Source: an uncultured Desulfobacter sp.
GTDB taxonomy: Bacteria; Desulfobacterota; Desulfobacteria; Desulfobacterales; Desulfobacteraceae
Length of the DNA: 64,000 nucleotides
NCBI RefSeq assembly: GCF_963666145.1
Contig: NZ_OY762614.1
Coordinates: 2,714,001-2,778,000, forward strand
Reading direction: 5' to 3'
The position numbers were made by a program, and so were the translations under genes. Each line of letters starts with the position of its first letter. Position 1 is the stretch's first letter. Positions 26,245 to 35,400 of this stretch are shown one piece after another. Below the pieces are notes generated by a model. The model did not search any database, was not told where the DNA came from, and was given only the letters and a program-made list of their open reading frames with translations.

Positions 26245-27060
26245 ATGAGCGAATTTGATGTAAAAAAATATATCCGGGCCCAATTTTTCCCCCAGATGTG
26301 GTGTCCGGGCTGTGGCCACGGAACTGTTATGGGTGCCCTTCTCCGGGCCATCCATGATCTGGGATTAGAAAACGATGAGGTTTCCGTAGTCTCCGGTATC
26401 GGATGTTCTTCAAGAATCTCCGGTTATCTTGATTTCAACACCGCACATACCATGCACGGCAGAGCTCTGCCCACTGCCACAGGTGTTAAGCTTGCCAACC
26501 CCAACCTGAAAGTTATTGTTCCCTTTGGTGACGGTGACTCCACGGCCATCGGCGGCAACCACTTTATCCATGCCTGCAGAAGAAATATCGATATTACAGC
26601 CATCGTCATGAACAACCGTATCTACGGCATGACCGGCGGGCAGTACTCTCCCATGTCCGGCTGTGGTGTAAAAGCAAGTACCGCTCCCTATGGTGTTCCC
26701 GATCGTGCGTTTGATCTGGTGGAACTGGCCAAAGGCGCAGGCGCTACTTTTGTTGCAAGAACAACTGTTTACCATGTCAAAGAAGCCCAGAATACAATCA
26801 GAAAAGCCATTGAACACAAAGGCTTTTCCGTGGTTGAAATTCTGTCCATGTGCCCCACCCAGTTCGGCAGAAAGAACAAGGCCGGGGAAGCTCCCCAGAT
26901 GATGGAATGGTACAAAGACGCCACCGTGCCCATGGGTTCCAAAAAACTGGAAGAGAATCCCGACCTGATTCAACGCGGCATTTTTGTTGATGAAGAAGTT
27001 CCCGAATACTGCGAAGTTTACCAAACTAACGTCATTGACAAGGTAATGAAGAAAGGATAG
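26245..27060 (+). CDS. korB: 2-oxoglutarate:ferredoxin oxidoreductase, beta (TPP-binding) subunit
   Basis: A 271-residue subunit carrying the thiamine diphosphate site and probably a [4Fe-4S] cluster. It shows MWCPGCGHGTVMGALLRA (CPGCGHG), GIGCSSRISGYLDFNT, HGRALPTATGVKLANP, GDGDSTAIGGNHFIHA (the GDG...N TPP motif) and NNRIYGMTGGQYSP. It starts 1 bp after the korA stop. Codon use here is notably even and clean, as in highly expressed genes. Confidence 0.92.
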   Translation: MSEFDVKKYIRAQFFPQMWCPGCGHGTVMGALLRAIHDLGLENDEVSVVSGIGCSSRISGYLDFNTAHTMHGRALPTATGVKLANPNLKVIVPFGDGDSTAIGGNHFIHACRRNIDITAIVMNNRIYGMTGGQYSPMSGCGVKASTAPYGVPDRAFDLVELAKGAGATFVARTTVYHVKEAQNTIRKAIEHKGFSVVEILSMCPTQFGRKNKAGEAPQMMEWYKDATVPMGSKKLEENPDLIQRGIFVDEEVPEYCEVYQTNVIDKVMKKG

Positions 27061-27065
27061 GCATA

Positions 27066-27605
27066 ATGGAATCAACAGGAATGGTTTTTACAGCGTCTGG
27101 CGGACAAGGTGTCATCACGACAGCCATTATCCTTGCCAGAGCTGCTACAATCTTTGAGGGCAAAAACGCGATTCAGTCTCAGAGCTACGGAGCGGCTGCC
27201 CGTGGTGGCGCTACCCGTGCCGACATTTTAATTTCAGACGGCAATCTTTATTACCCCAAAGTTGAAGAGGCTGATATTTTTGTCGCTCTGATGCAGGAAG
27301 GCTATAATAAATATTACAACGTGATTAAACCCGGCGGTCTGATGATCATTGACCCAAAATATGTTACAACCGGCAATGTCAATGCCAAGATCCTGGCGTT
27401 GCCCATGTATGACACCGTTGTTAAAGAACTCGGAAAACCGATTGTTTACAGTGTGTGCGTTGTTGGCGCTCTAATCGGTGCAGCAGGCATCTGCAAACCC
27501 GAATCAGCGATCAGTGTTATCGAAACTGCCATGCCGCCGGCTTTCTTTGACCTGAACAAACAAGCTCTGGAAATTGGTATTAGACTTGGAAAAGAAGCTG
27601 CTTAA
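27066..27605 (+). CDS. korC: 2-oxoglutarate:ferredoxin oxidoreductase, gamma subunit
   Basis: A 179-residue subunit of the same complex. It shows TASGGQGVITTAIILARAA near the N-terminus (SGGQGV), QSQSYGAAARGGATRADILIS and DIFVALMQEGYNKY, the normal gamma-subunit pattern. GAAAGGA precedes its ATG, with a 5-bp gap from korB. It is the last gene of the operon and is followed 44 bp later by a strong terminator. Confidence 0.92.
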   Translation: MESTGMVFTASGGQGVITTAIILARAATIFEGKNAIQSQSYGAAARGGATRADILISDGNLYYPKVEEADIFVALMQEGYNKYYNVIKPGGLMIIDPKYVTTGNVNAKILALPMYDTVVKELGKPIVYSVCVVGALIGAAGICKPESAISVIETAMPPAFFDLNKQALEIGIRLGKEAA

Positions 27606-27649
27606 ACCTCAGTCAATTGAAGTTTTAAGTTAAGCCCTTTTGAATAAAG

Positions 27650-27692
27650 AAAAGGCCGATCCACGGAAGATGTGTGAGATCGGCCTTTTTTT
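27650..27692 (+). terminator. Rho-independent terminator of korDABC
   Basis: AAAAGGCCGATC (27650-27661) pairs with GATCGGCCTTTT (27678-27689) and runs into seven Ts. The stem core AAGGCCGAT/ATCGGCCTT is the same as in the pyruvate carboxylase terminator at 47932-47969. Confidence 0.9.
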
Positions 27693-27724
27693 ATGTTTGC
27701 CCTCAGACACGAGACACCGGGCCA

Positions 27725-28519
27725 TCAGAAAACATCCGTTGCCAATATCTGCTTGATTTTATCGATGACGTTAAGACACTCGTCATTTAAGGCCTGAACC
27801 TGAGCCGTGAGATCAGCGTTTGTAGCTTTCCCGGTACCACCCACATATTCAAGATCCTCTGCCAGTTTGACGGCCCTGTGGGCTGCCAAATATTTCAGCA
27901 TACCCTTAAGACTATGAATGTTTTCTTTTAATTCATCATACCCTTTTTTTTCAATGCAAGCAGCCATCTTAGACACGAGAGCTGAATAATCTGCTTCAAA
28001 GGCCTGCATGCACTTTTCTAAAAGAGATTTTTTGCCAGCCATGATCCGTTTTAGTTCCTGCACGTCTATGGTGCTTTTTAAATCCCTGATATCTTCAGAC
28101 TTTTCACCAGAACTGTTCTGCTGGATAACATTTTGAACTGCTGTCTTTAACGCTGCCGGGTCCAGTGGTTTTTTTAAAAATTCATCCATACCGCTGTTTA
28201 AAAAAAGATCCTTGGCCTCCTGTGTGCCATGTGCTGTCAGGGCAATAATCGGTGTTCTCGGCAGATTTTTATCCTTTTCAATGGCTCTGATCGCAAGGGT
28301 GGCATCAATGCCGTTCATTTCCGGCATCTCCCCATCCATTAAAATGAGAGCAAAACGATGGGAGCAAAACATATTTACCGCTTCCTTGCCGGTTTTTGCA
28401 ATTTCAACCCGGCCTAATTTCAAAATTTTAATCAAACCCGTAACAGCCAGCTGATTCATTTTGTCATCTTCAGCCAGTAAAATGTAATACCCATCTGGAA
28501 ACACCTTTTTATCATTCAT
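27725..28519 (-). CDS. Response regulator with C-terminal HPt domain
   Basis: A 264-residue cytosolic phosphorelay protein. The receiver at about 12-130 has acidic pair AEDD, phospho-acceptor in LILMDGEMPEMNG, a Thr/Ala switch region IIALTAHG and Lys in LKKPLD. The HPt domain at about 165-260 carries IHSLKGMLKYLAA with the phospho-His. It lies 81 bp downstream of the giant kinase on the same strand, so it is probably its relay partner. Receiver and HPt closely resemble the last third of the hybrid kinase at 37957-40488, which suggests a duplicated module. It has no DNA-binding output domain. Confidence 0.88.
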   Translation of the reverse strand: MNDKKVFPDGYYILLAEDDKMNQLAVTGLIKILKLGRVEIAKTGKEAVNMFCSHRFALILMDGEMPEMNGIDATLAIRAIEKDKNLPRTPIIALTAHGTQEAKDLFLNSGMDEFLKKPLDPAALKTAVQNVIQQNSSGEKSEDIRDLKSTIDVQELKRIMAGKKSLLEKCMQAFEADYSALVSKMAACIEKKGYDELKENIHSLKGMLKYLAAHRAVKLAEDLEYVGGTGKATNADLTAQVQALNDECLNVIDKIKQILATDVF

Positions 28520-28543
28520 AGTTCCACCTGAAATTTAAATTAA

Positions 28544-28556
28544 CGCCCTTTGGGCG
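28544..28556. promoter_or_regulatory. Small hairpin between kinase and its relay partner
   Basis: CGCCC TTT GGGCG forms a compact 5-bp stem in the 81-bp gap between the giant kinase and the receiver-HPt gene. It may tune relative expression; it is too short to call a terminator. Confidence 0.3.
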
Positions 28557-28600
28557 AGCTGTTTGCAGTTAAAAGATTTCCTATACGCTTTTAATTTATT

Positions 28601-31600
28601 TCAATGATCCGCTGCCGTTAAACGCGTCAAAAGATCTTCTAAATCATGTTTAAGTCTGGAAAAATGCGTTTCGATTTCCGGCAAAAGCTGCTCAAGGCGC
28701 CCGACATCACCGGCCTTGCCGGCCTCTTCTATTGTCAAAGCGATGTTCTTAAAAGTGTCCGCCGCCACATAGCCGGATGAGCCCTTTATCTTATGGGCCT
28801 GGGCACCAGCTTTTTGCGCCTCACCCTGTTTAATCAATTCTGTGAGAATATAAACCTGACCCGGCATATCCTCAAGAAAGGAGCTGATAACCGAAGCGAT
28901 GAGCGATTCGTCTCCCATAAGGTTGGCCATCAACGTCTCTGGATTGAATGTCTCAGGTTTATGTTCCCCGCTGCTTTTCTCGTCGATTTTTTTAGCATCA
29001 ACGGTGTATCGTTCCGGATTCCGGGGCTTGATGAAATTGAGCCACTTTTCAATTTTTTCAGCAAGGATAATCGGATCAACCGGTTTGCTGATATAATCAT
29101 TCATACCTGCATTCAGACACTTTTCCCTGTCTCCGGCCATGGCATTGGCTGTCATGGCAATCACCGGAATATCCGGGTTTATAACGTTGGATTCCGTATT
29201 CCGGATCATCCGGGTGGCTTCGAGTCCGTCCAGTTCGGGCATCTGCAAATCCATTAACACCAGGTCATATGGAATCTTTTCAAGAGAGCTGACTGCCTCG
29301 ATACCGTTTGCCACGGCATCCACATAATAACCGAACTTTTCCAGAATGCCCTTGGCAACGATCTGGTTTGTAATATTGTCTTCTGCCAGAAGAATTCTTA
29401 CGTTAGACGCTTTAATGTCACCATCTAAATGCCGGATCCGTCCATTTTCTTTCTTGTCGACCGATTCACCTAAAATAACGGCCGCCAGAATATCCCCAAG
29501 CTCCGAGTAGCGCAACGGTTTGGTAAGGCATGCTGAAAAAATGATGGAGTGGAACCGAAGCGCATCACCACGCCGCCCCAAAGAAAGCATCGACACCAAT
29601 TTAATGTCGGCCCCAAACGGATCATTCTTGATGGCCAGACCAAGCGCGTCCCCAGTCATTCCAGGCATATGCATGTCCAATATCGCAAGGTCATAAAAAA
29701 TATTTTCCTGGGCTTTGCGCTTTATTTTTTCCATGGCGATTTCAGCATCTGCCGCTTCAGACACGTCGGCCCCCATGCTGACCAATTGTGCCATTAATAT
29801 TTTTCGGTTACTTTGATTATTATCAACGATTAAAATACGGACATTTTTCAGCCGGTCCGTTATGATTGTTTGATGATGGTCGGTTTCAGATTCAGGCTGT
29901 TTTTTAAATTGAGCCGTAAACCAAAACAGAGCGCCTGGATGAGAGCTGTCCAATCGGCTATCTTCTGAAACCGGTGAGATGACACCGATATCTCCGCCCA
30001 TCAATTGGGCCAGTTTTTTAGATATGGCAAGTCCCAGACCTGTGCCGCCGTATTTGCGAGTAATGGATGCGTCCAGCTGGGTAAACTGTTCAAACAGGTA
30101 ATCCTGTTTGTCCAGAGGGATACCCACACCGGTATCCTGTACTGAAAAATATACCAGAACATCTTCTTCTGTTTCCTGTTTAAGGTGTGCCTGGATCACC
30201 ACCTCGCCTTCCGTAGTAAACTTAATGGCATTACCAGTCAAATTGGTCAAAATCTGGCGAAGACGACCCGGATCGCCCTGGAGCAGTCCAGGGACCTCAG
30301 GAGAGGCCCCGCAAATTAATTCCAAATCTTTTTCATGGGCCTTTAGAGCCATCATCTGGGCAAAATCATCCAGAAAGGTCCTCAATTCAAAATCCAGAAT
30401 TTCCATGTCCAGTTTACCGGCCTCAATTTTTGAAAAATCCAGGATATCGTTAATCAATGTCAAAAGCGCATCGGCACTGGCTTTAACATTGCTGGTGAAA
30501 AGGTGTTGTTCATCGGAGAGATCCGTATCCATCAGCAGACCTGTCATGCCGATGATACCGTTCATTGGCGTCCGGATTTCATGGCTCATATTGGCCAGAA
30601 ACTCACTTTTTGCCCGGGTTGCCTTTTCAGCCCTGGCGGCCATCTGATTTGCCAGGCTCGTCTGATTTTTCAGATCTTCATTAACGGTCAACAGTTTATT
30701 TTGGGCATTTTTAAGCGCTTGATTGGCCTGCTCGGTCTCCATCAGGGACTGTTGCAGTTTCTCTTGAGCCGCTTTACGTTCGGTGATATCCGCATGGGTA
30801 CCGAACATCATCAAGGGCTGACCATCTTGTGTTCTGGAAATTACCTTTCCTTTATCCTGCACCCAAACCCAGTGTCCGTCCTTATGCTTCATCCTGCATT
30901 CCGTATCGTAAAGTTCCAGCTCACCTTCAAAATGCTTTTTTAAAAGAATTTCTGACTTTTTTAAATCATCCGCATGGGCCAGACGTGTCCAGGTGTCTAT
31001 GGAAACAGGCGACAGCTCCCCAATACTATAACCGCATATCTGGGCCCATCGTTCATTGAAGACCGTTTCTCCGGTCTGAATATTCCATTCCCAGGTTCCG
31101 ATATCCGTACTTCTGATAACATTGGCCAGGCGTTCACGCTCTTTGGAAATCTGCATCTGAGCATTGACATAATCGGTCTGATCGAACATATAGCCGTGAA
31201 CTTGAATAACATTTCCGGCGCCGTTACGCAGCAGGCGGGTAAAGTCATAAAACCACCGATAGTCGCCCCCCTGGGTACGAAGCCTGTAGGTCTGTTCAAA
31301 ATGCAGGGTGCCGTCTTCAATATACCCGGCCACTTCTGTGTATACCTGGTTCAGATCATCCGGGTGTATCAGTTCCGCATATCTAAACGATTCGGCCATC
31401 ATCTGCTCTGGTGTGTATCCCAAAATCTGGGCGACATTTTTAGACACAAAGGTTACAGGCCAGTGATGTTCAGGCAACCAGGAAATAGTGATCACCGGAC
31501 CTGCTGCAAAAAGGTCCCGCTCTGCGCGCAGGGCATCTTCAGCTTTTTGCTGTTCTGTGATATCCACAAAGGTTTCCAGCAGAGCCGGTTGTCCGTTGTA

Positions 31601-33928
31601 GGTAAAAGGCCGAACGGTTTTGATAATGGGAATTTCATTGCCCTCTGTATTTAGCAGCATCCGCCGACTGTTTTCCATGGTTTGTCCAAGGTCTGTAACC
31701 GGGCAAAATCCTTTTTCCGTGGGACAAAAATATTGCTTGCATTCATGGCCGATAATCAGATCCCGATCCATCCCGATGAGTTTTGCGGCGGTTGGGTTGA
31801 CGTAATGAATCACATGATCTGCCCGGTTGATGATAATCACCCCGGCATCCAGGTGTTCAAGAATGTCGCGTTGCCGGGATTCGGCCTCCACCAGACGGGT
31901 CTGGAATCGGACCAATTCTTTAAAACTGTCATCCGCCATGGCAGCAATCGATTGAAATTCATGAAAGGTGTAATCTTCAGGATTTACATTATGGTCCGAA
32001 ATTGCTTTTTGAAGCCGGGTAAGTTCTTTATCAATGTTTGCAGTCAAACGACGGGAGGCCACTCTTAAAAAAAGAAGTACGCTTAATGTCAGACTGAAAA
32101 TGATTAATAGTTCCACAATAAATTTATTGCGCAGCTGTCTTACAAATGAATCAACTTTGTTTTCAATATCATCCAGATATAAGCCACTGCCAATCACCCA
32201 GCCCCAGTCATTAATTTTCCGCGAAAATGAAATTTTAGAAACCGCGATACCAAGACTAGGCTTGTTCCATTTGTATTGAACGAATCCACCGCTGGATTTA
32301 CCTGCAGCGCCGATTAAACTCTGTAAGACTTTTATACCGTTGGGATCAGTGATATTCCAAAGATTTTTTCCCACCAGTTCCGGCTGGGAACCATTAAACA
32401 GCACAAGCCCTTTATCGGTGCAACCAAAAACATACCCTTCTCCCTGGGCATAAGTGTATATTTCTATACTTTTAACAATTTGTTTTTTGATCTCTTCGAT
32501 TGGGGTGCCTTTTTGGGCCAGGCGGTGCCGCTCATAGTTGATATGATCCACGGCCCGGTTGACCATGGTTCGGATCAGATTTTTTCTTTCATCAAAAATG
32601 CTGTTTCGGATCTGGGCTATCTCGCTTTTAGCGGCAATCCAGGATTGAATCGCCAGGCCTGTCACCAGAACAGCGCTAAACAAAATGAGTGCATGGCGTA
32701 AATTATTTCGAAAAACTTCATGCATAGACCTGGAGGATGAAAATTCTCTCTTTGAAAAAAGCCTGATAAGACTGTTCCCGGCCAGTACAAAAAGCAACAA
32801 GCCCAATCCGGCGGTAATGGCAACGGGCCATGTTATTAAATCCGGCCGATTGCGAATTTGGGTATTCTCTGGGAGCAGATCCGGATCTAAACCATGGGAA
32901 CGAAGCTTGTCCCACAAAAAAATCGGCACATTGGGGCTTTCGGTGACCACAGGGGGAATGCTTTTTTGATACAGTATCTCTAAGGCCAGTCCGCCGGCTG
33001 TTTGTCCCTGGTCCAGGGAGCTTGCCAGCATGCCGCCAACAATGCCGTGGCCCAGGTAAAAATCCCACATGCCGTATACCGGAGCCAAAGAAACGCGGTC
33101 AACCAACTCTGCGGCCGCCTCATTGCTATGGTACACACCATCTTTATCCCGGTTAAAAAGTATTAAAAGAACGGCATCGTCAGGAGAAACCGATGTCAAA
33201 TTTTGCTGAAGTTCAACCGTAGACAATCCGTGAAGCCAGATCGGCGTAAATCCAAAGCTGTCGGACGTTAAAGCCGCTTTCACCTCATTTTCAACAGCCG
33301 CCCCGGTGGGGGTTGTTCCGGTAACAATGTAAAGCTTTTTTGCCTTTGGCTGCAGCCGGCGAATCAGTTGGAGGGTGCGTACAGGATCGGTCTTTTCCAC
33401 GACACCGGTAATGCGATTCTCAAATCCGTCAAGGAGCGTTGACTGGAAATTATTGATACCGCAAAAAACAATGGGAATATCAGGAAAAAGAGTCTCCTTG
33501 TAATCTTGAAGAAAGGTGAGCGCATTATTATCGGAAAGAATCAGCAGATCAAAGGAAATGGTTTTGTATTTCCATTTCAGATATTCAGACATATGAGGTT
33601 TTGCCGTTTTCAGCGGCTGTCGCTTGCTGTCCAGATACTCAGTAAAAATCTCAATGGGCGCATCTCTCAGCGCCGTTCTGATACCTATTTCGATATTATC
33701 TGTCCACGAAAAACCTTTGTGGTAAGAATGCAATATTAAGATCCGTTTGGAAGTTGCTGACTGTGCATCTCCCACATCAGAGGCTAATGCCCCCCCGGCA
33801 CAAACCGCTGAAAACAAAACACAACTGACAATCAAGACGGTGTAAAATAAGTCAGCCAATAAAAATTGCATGCAATTTTTTATACAAGATGCGGATCTGA
33901 ATTTCATTTTAAAGGTCACCATATACAT
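28601..33928 (-). CDS. Giant hybrid sensor histidine kinase (ABC-binding-like, Cache, PAS, HisKA, HATPase, two REC, HPt)
   Basis: A membrane kinase of about 1775 residues. After an N-terminal hydrophobic leader there is a periplasmic ABC_sub_bind-like domain (about 50-345; ILILHSYHKGFSWTDNI, DLLILSDNNAL, PIVFCGINNF), membrane helices near 375-395 and 410-430, a Cache domain (about 440-615; GYVFGCTDKGLVLFNG, INDWGWVIGSGLY) and another helix. Three PAS domains follow, then HisKA (SHEIRTPMNG), ATPase (NLTGNAIKFT, GGTGLGLAIS), two receivers (LDMHMPGMTG; LMDLQMPELDG) and HPt (AHKIKGSSGY). Two different extracytoplasmic sensors in one chain suggest two inputs. The start is uncertain: ATG 33928 is used, with TTG 33937, ATG 33922 and ATG 33907 possible, and none has a clear ribosome site. 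Confidence 0.9.
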   Translation of the reverse strand: MYMVTFKMKFRSASCIKNCMQFLLADLFYTVLIVSCVLFSAVCAGGALASDVGDAQSATSKRILILHSYHKGFSWTDNIEIGIRTALRDAPIEIFTEYLDSKRQPLKTAKPHMSEYLKWKYKTISFDLLILSDNNALTFLQDYKETLFPDIPIVFCGINNFQSTLLDGFENRITGVVEKTDPVRTLQLIRRLQPKAKKLYIVTGTTPTGAAVENEVKAALTSDSFGFTPIWLHGLSTVELQQNLTSVSPDDAVLLILFNRDKDGVYHSNEAAAELVDRVSLAPVYGMWDFYLGHGIVGGMLASSLDQGQTAGGLALEILYQKSIPPVVTESPNVPIFLWDKLRSHGLDPDLLPENTQIRNRPDLITWPVAITAGLGLLLFVLAGNSLIRLFSKREFSSSRSMHEVFRNNLRHALILFSAVLVTGLAIQSWIAAKSEIAQIRNSIFDERKNLIRTMVNRAVDHINYERHRLAQKGTPIEEIKKQIVKSIEIYTYAQGEGYVFGCTDKGLVLFNGSQPELVGKNLWNITDPNGIKVLQSLIGAAGKSSGGFVQYKWNKPSLGIAVSKISFSRKINDWGWVIGSGLYLDDIENKVDSFVRQLRNKFIVELLIIFSLTLSVLLFLRVASRRLTANIDKELTRLQKAISDHNVNPEDYTFHEFQSIAAMADDSFKELVRFQTRLVEAESRQRDILEHLDAGVIIINRADHVIHYVNPTAAKLIGMDRDLIIGHECKQYFCPTEKGFCPVTDLGQTMENSRRMLLNTEGNEIPIIKTVRPFTYNGQPALLETFVDITEQQKAEDALRAERDLFAAGPVITISWLPEHHWPVTFVSKNVAQILGYTPEQMMAESFRYAELIHPDDLNQVYTEVAGYIEDGTLHFEQTYRLRTQGGDYRWFYDFTRLLRNGAGNVIQVHGYMFDQTDYVNAQMQISKERERLANVIRSTDIGTWEWNIQTGETVFNERWAQICGYSIGELSPVSIDTWTRLAHADDLKKSEILLKKHFEGELELYDTECRMKHKDGHWVWVQDKGKVISRTQDGQPLMMFGTHADITERKAAQEKLQQSLMETEQANQALKNAQNKLLTVNEDLKNQTSLANQMAARAEKATRAKSEFLANMSHEIRTPMNGIIGMTGLLMDTDLSDEQHLFTSNVKASADALLTLINDILDFSKIEAGKLDMEILDFELRTFLDDFAQMMALKAHEKDLELICGASPEVPGLLQGDPGRLRQILTNLTGNAIKFTTEGEVVIQAHLKQETEEDVLVYFSVQDTGVGIPLDKQDYLFEQFTQLDASITRKYGGTGLGLAISKKLAQLMGGDIGVISPVSEDSRLDSSHPGALFWFTAQFKKQPESETDHHQTIITDRLKNVRILIVDNNQSNRKILMAQLVSMGADVSEAADAEIAMEKIKRKAQENIFYDLAILDMHMPGMTGDALGLAIKNDPFGADIKLVSMLSLGRRGDALRFHSIIFSACLTKPLRYSELGDILAAVILGESVDKKENGRIRHLDGDIKASNVRILLAEDNITNQIVAKGILEKFGYYVDAVANGIEAVSSLEKIPYDLVLMDLQMPELDGLEATRMIRNTESNVINPDIPVIAMTANAMAGDREKCLNAGMNDYISKPVDPIILAEKIEKWLNFIKPRNPERYTVDAKKIDEKSSGEHKPETFNPETLMANLMGDESLIASVISSFLEDMPGQVYILTELIKQGEAQKAGAQAHKIKGSSGYVAADTFKNIALTIEEAGKAGDVGRLEQLLPEIETHFSRLKHDLEDLLTRLTAADH

Positions 33929-34278
33929 AGTCTGCAAGGAAAATACCTGCTGCTAAATTCGTATCAGATCTGATTTGCCCTGTGCCAATCGATTTAAAGA
34001 AAAAGGCTAAGCACATGCTTGGGAGAAGCGGGAGAAATCGCAGCGTCCAGCATTAATTTAGATATTAAAATGATCGCTTAATATGGTGGCAGGATACCGT
34101 TAAAACCTCATAAATGCAAGCCAAGAAGACAAAGATACCCCTGCCTGAAGCACCCGTTCTACTGCCCTTTACAGTCCCGTAATCGAATCAGCAAGTGCAA
34201 TCCGCCAATGTTTATGGTATCTAAAATCAGGTTCTGAAATGTTTAAAGACCTTATGCACTGAACGAAAGGCCCCAACC
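33929..34278. other. Divergent intergenic region with a 12-bp palindrome
   Basis: No gene is supported. ATCAGATCTGAT (33963-33974) is a perfect palindrome about 35 bp upstream of the giant kinase start and may be an operator. The rest shows no hairpin, riboswitch or promoter I would defend. Confidence 0.4.
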
Positions 34279-35400
34279 ATGCCCCGATTCCTAAATCGGT
34301 TTTACATTAAATTCATACGCCCCACCGATCCCGGGCTATTCATTACCAAATATGCCGCCAAGGCAACGGTGTGCTGCCTGATCTCTCTTGGGGCGGCTCT
34401 GCTTCTTGGGCTGCACGGCCATGATTTTTTGTGGTGGCTGATCGGCGCGCTGTGCACAATCTTGTTCCGCACCGGCAGTACCTTCAATCGCCGGAAAATG
34501 TACGGATTAATCCTCTTAGGCACCGTCTCCCTGACCGTCCCCGTCGCGGCGATTGTCGGCGGCCATACCGCGGCAAGCCTGGGGTTTATTTTTATTGTAT
34601 CCTTTGCCTGTTTTTTTGTCTCATCCCTGGGCGTCTCGGCCTCCACCATCGGCATCGGGTCTCTTGTGGTTACCATGATTTCCGTTTTTTCCCCGGCAGA
34701 CCCCTTTCCCGGGCTCATTCGGTCGGCCTATCTGATGGGCGGCGGCCTGATCTCATTTTTAATCAACTTTTACCTGTGGCCCTTTGACCCGGAAAAGGTT
34801 CTTTTGTCGGCAGCCAAATTGGCGGTTGAAGATATGGGGCTTTTTTTTGACGGACTTTGCGCAAGGATCAAAAACCCCAGGGTTACAAATGCCAATCTGG
34901 ACTATCTGAGTTCGGAATCCTCAGCATCCATACGCCGGTACCGGGTCTTAATGGAAAGTTTCAACGTGGATCCGTTGAAGGGCAGTAAAACCCAGGGTGG
35001 CCCCGGTCTTTACTACTTTTCCCTGGTCCGGCTGTTTGAGTCCCTGGTGGGGTTGTTTCACCACATACATTTCAGTGATAACAAACCCGAATTTGACGCA
35101 CTCAAAGAGCGTTTTTACAACGCCTCATGGGGCATCGGAGAGGTCTTTGATATTTTCATCGAAATGAAATCGACCAGTTATATCAAACCCGATTTTTCCC
35201 CCATCCTTGCCGACCTGGAAGCAATTCAGACCGCGCTTGTGGAGATGAAAGGGTACCGGCAAGGTGACGACGGGCAAAACAGATTCCTGGAGGCATGGGC
35301 GGCCCTGTATGAACTTAAAAATGTGGTTGTTGAACTTGAAAACATGATGAAAACGGCTGACCGGCGTTTCAGACTGGAGGCAAGACCCCATGCAGCATAA
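34279..35400 (+). CDS. FUSC-family membrane protein, first of a tandem pair
   Basis: A 373-residue protein with an N-terminal block of about six hydrophobic helices (about 20-165; for example WWLIGALCTILFR and GLIFVSFACFF-like stretches) and a soluble C-terminal half of about 200 residues. This is the layout of half of a fusaric acid resistance/YccS-type transporter, where membrane and soluble blocks are normally duplicated within one chain. AAAGG precedes the ATG. It overlaps the next gene by 11 bp and probably forms a heteromeric efflux component with it. The substrate, perhaps an aromatic acid, is inferred only from the family. Confidence 0.75.
   Translation: MPRFLNRFYIKFIRPTDPGLFITKYAAKATVCCLISLGAALLLGLHGHDFLWWLIGALCTILFRTGSTFNRRKMYGLILLGTVSLTVPVAAIVGGHTAASLGFIFIVSFACFFVSSLGVSASTIGIGSLVVTMISVFSPADPFPGLIRSAYLMGGGLISFLINFYLWPFDPEKVLLSAAKLAVEDMGLFFDGLCARIKNPRVTNANLDYLSSESSASIRRYRVLMESFNVDPLKGSKTQGGPGLYYFSLVRLFESLVGLFHHIHFSDNKPEFDALKERFYNASWGIGEVFDIFIEMKSTSYIKPDFSPILADLEAIQTALVEMKGYRQGDDGQNRFLEAWAALYELKNVVVELENMMKTADRRFRLEARPHAA

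Noticed and set aside
25194..26351. 385-residue open frame opposite korA
   Set aside because: It is a mirror of strong codon bias in korA; it lacks a ribosome site and any recognisable domain.
26410..27075. 221-residue open frame opposite korB
   Set aside because: Same cause: an antisense shadow of a highly biased gene, rich in Gly/His without family features.
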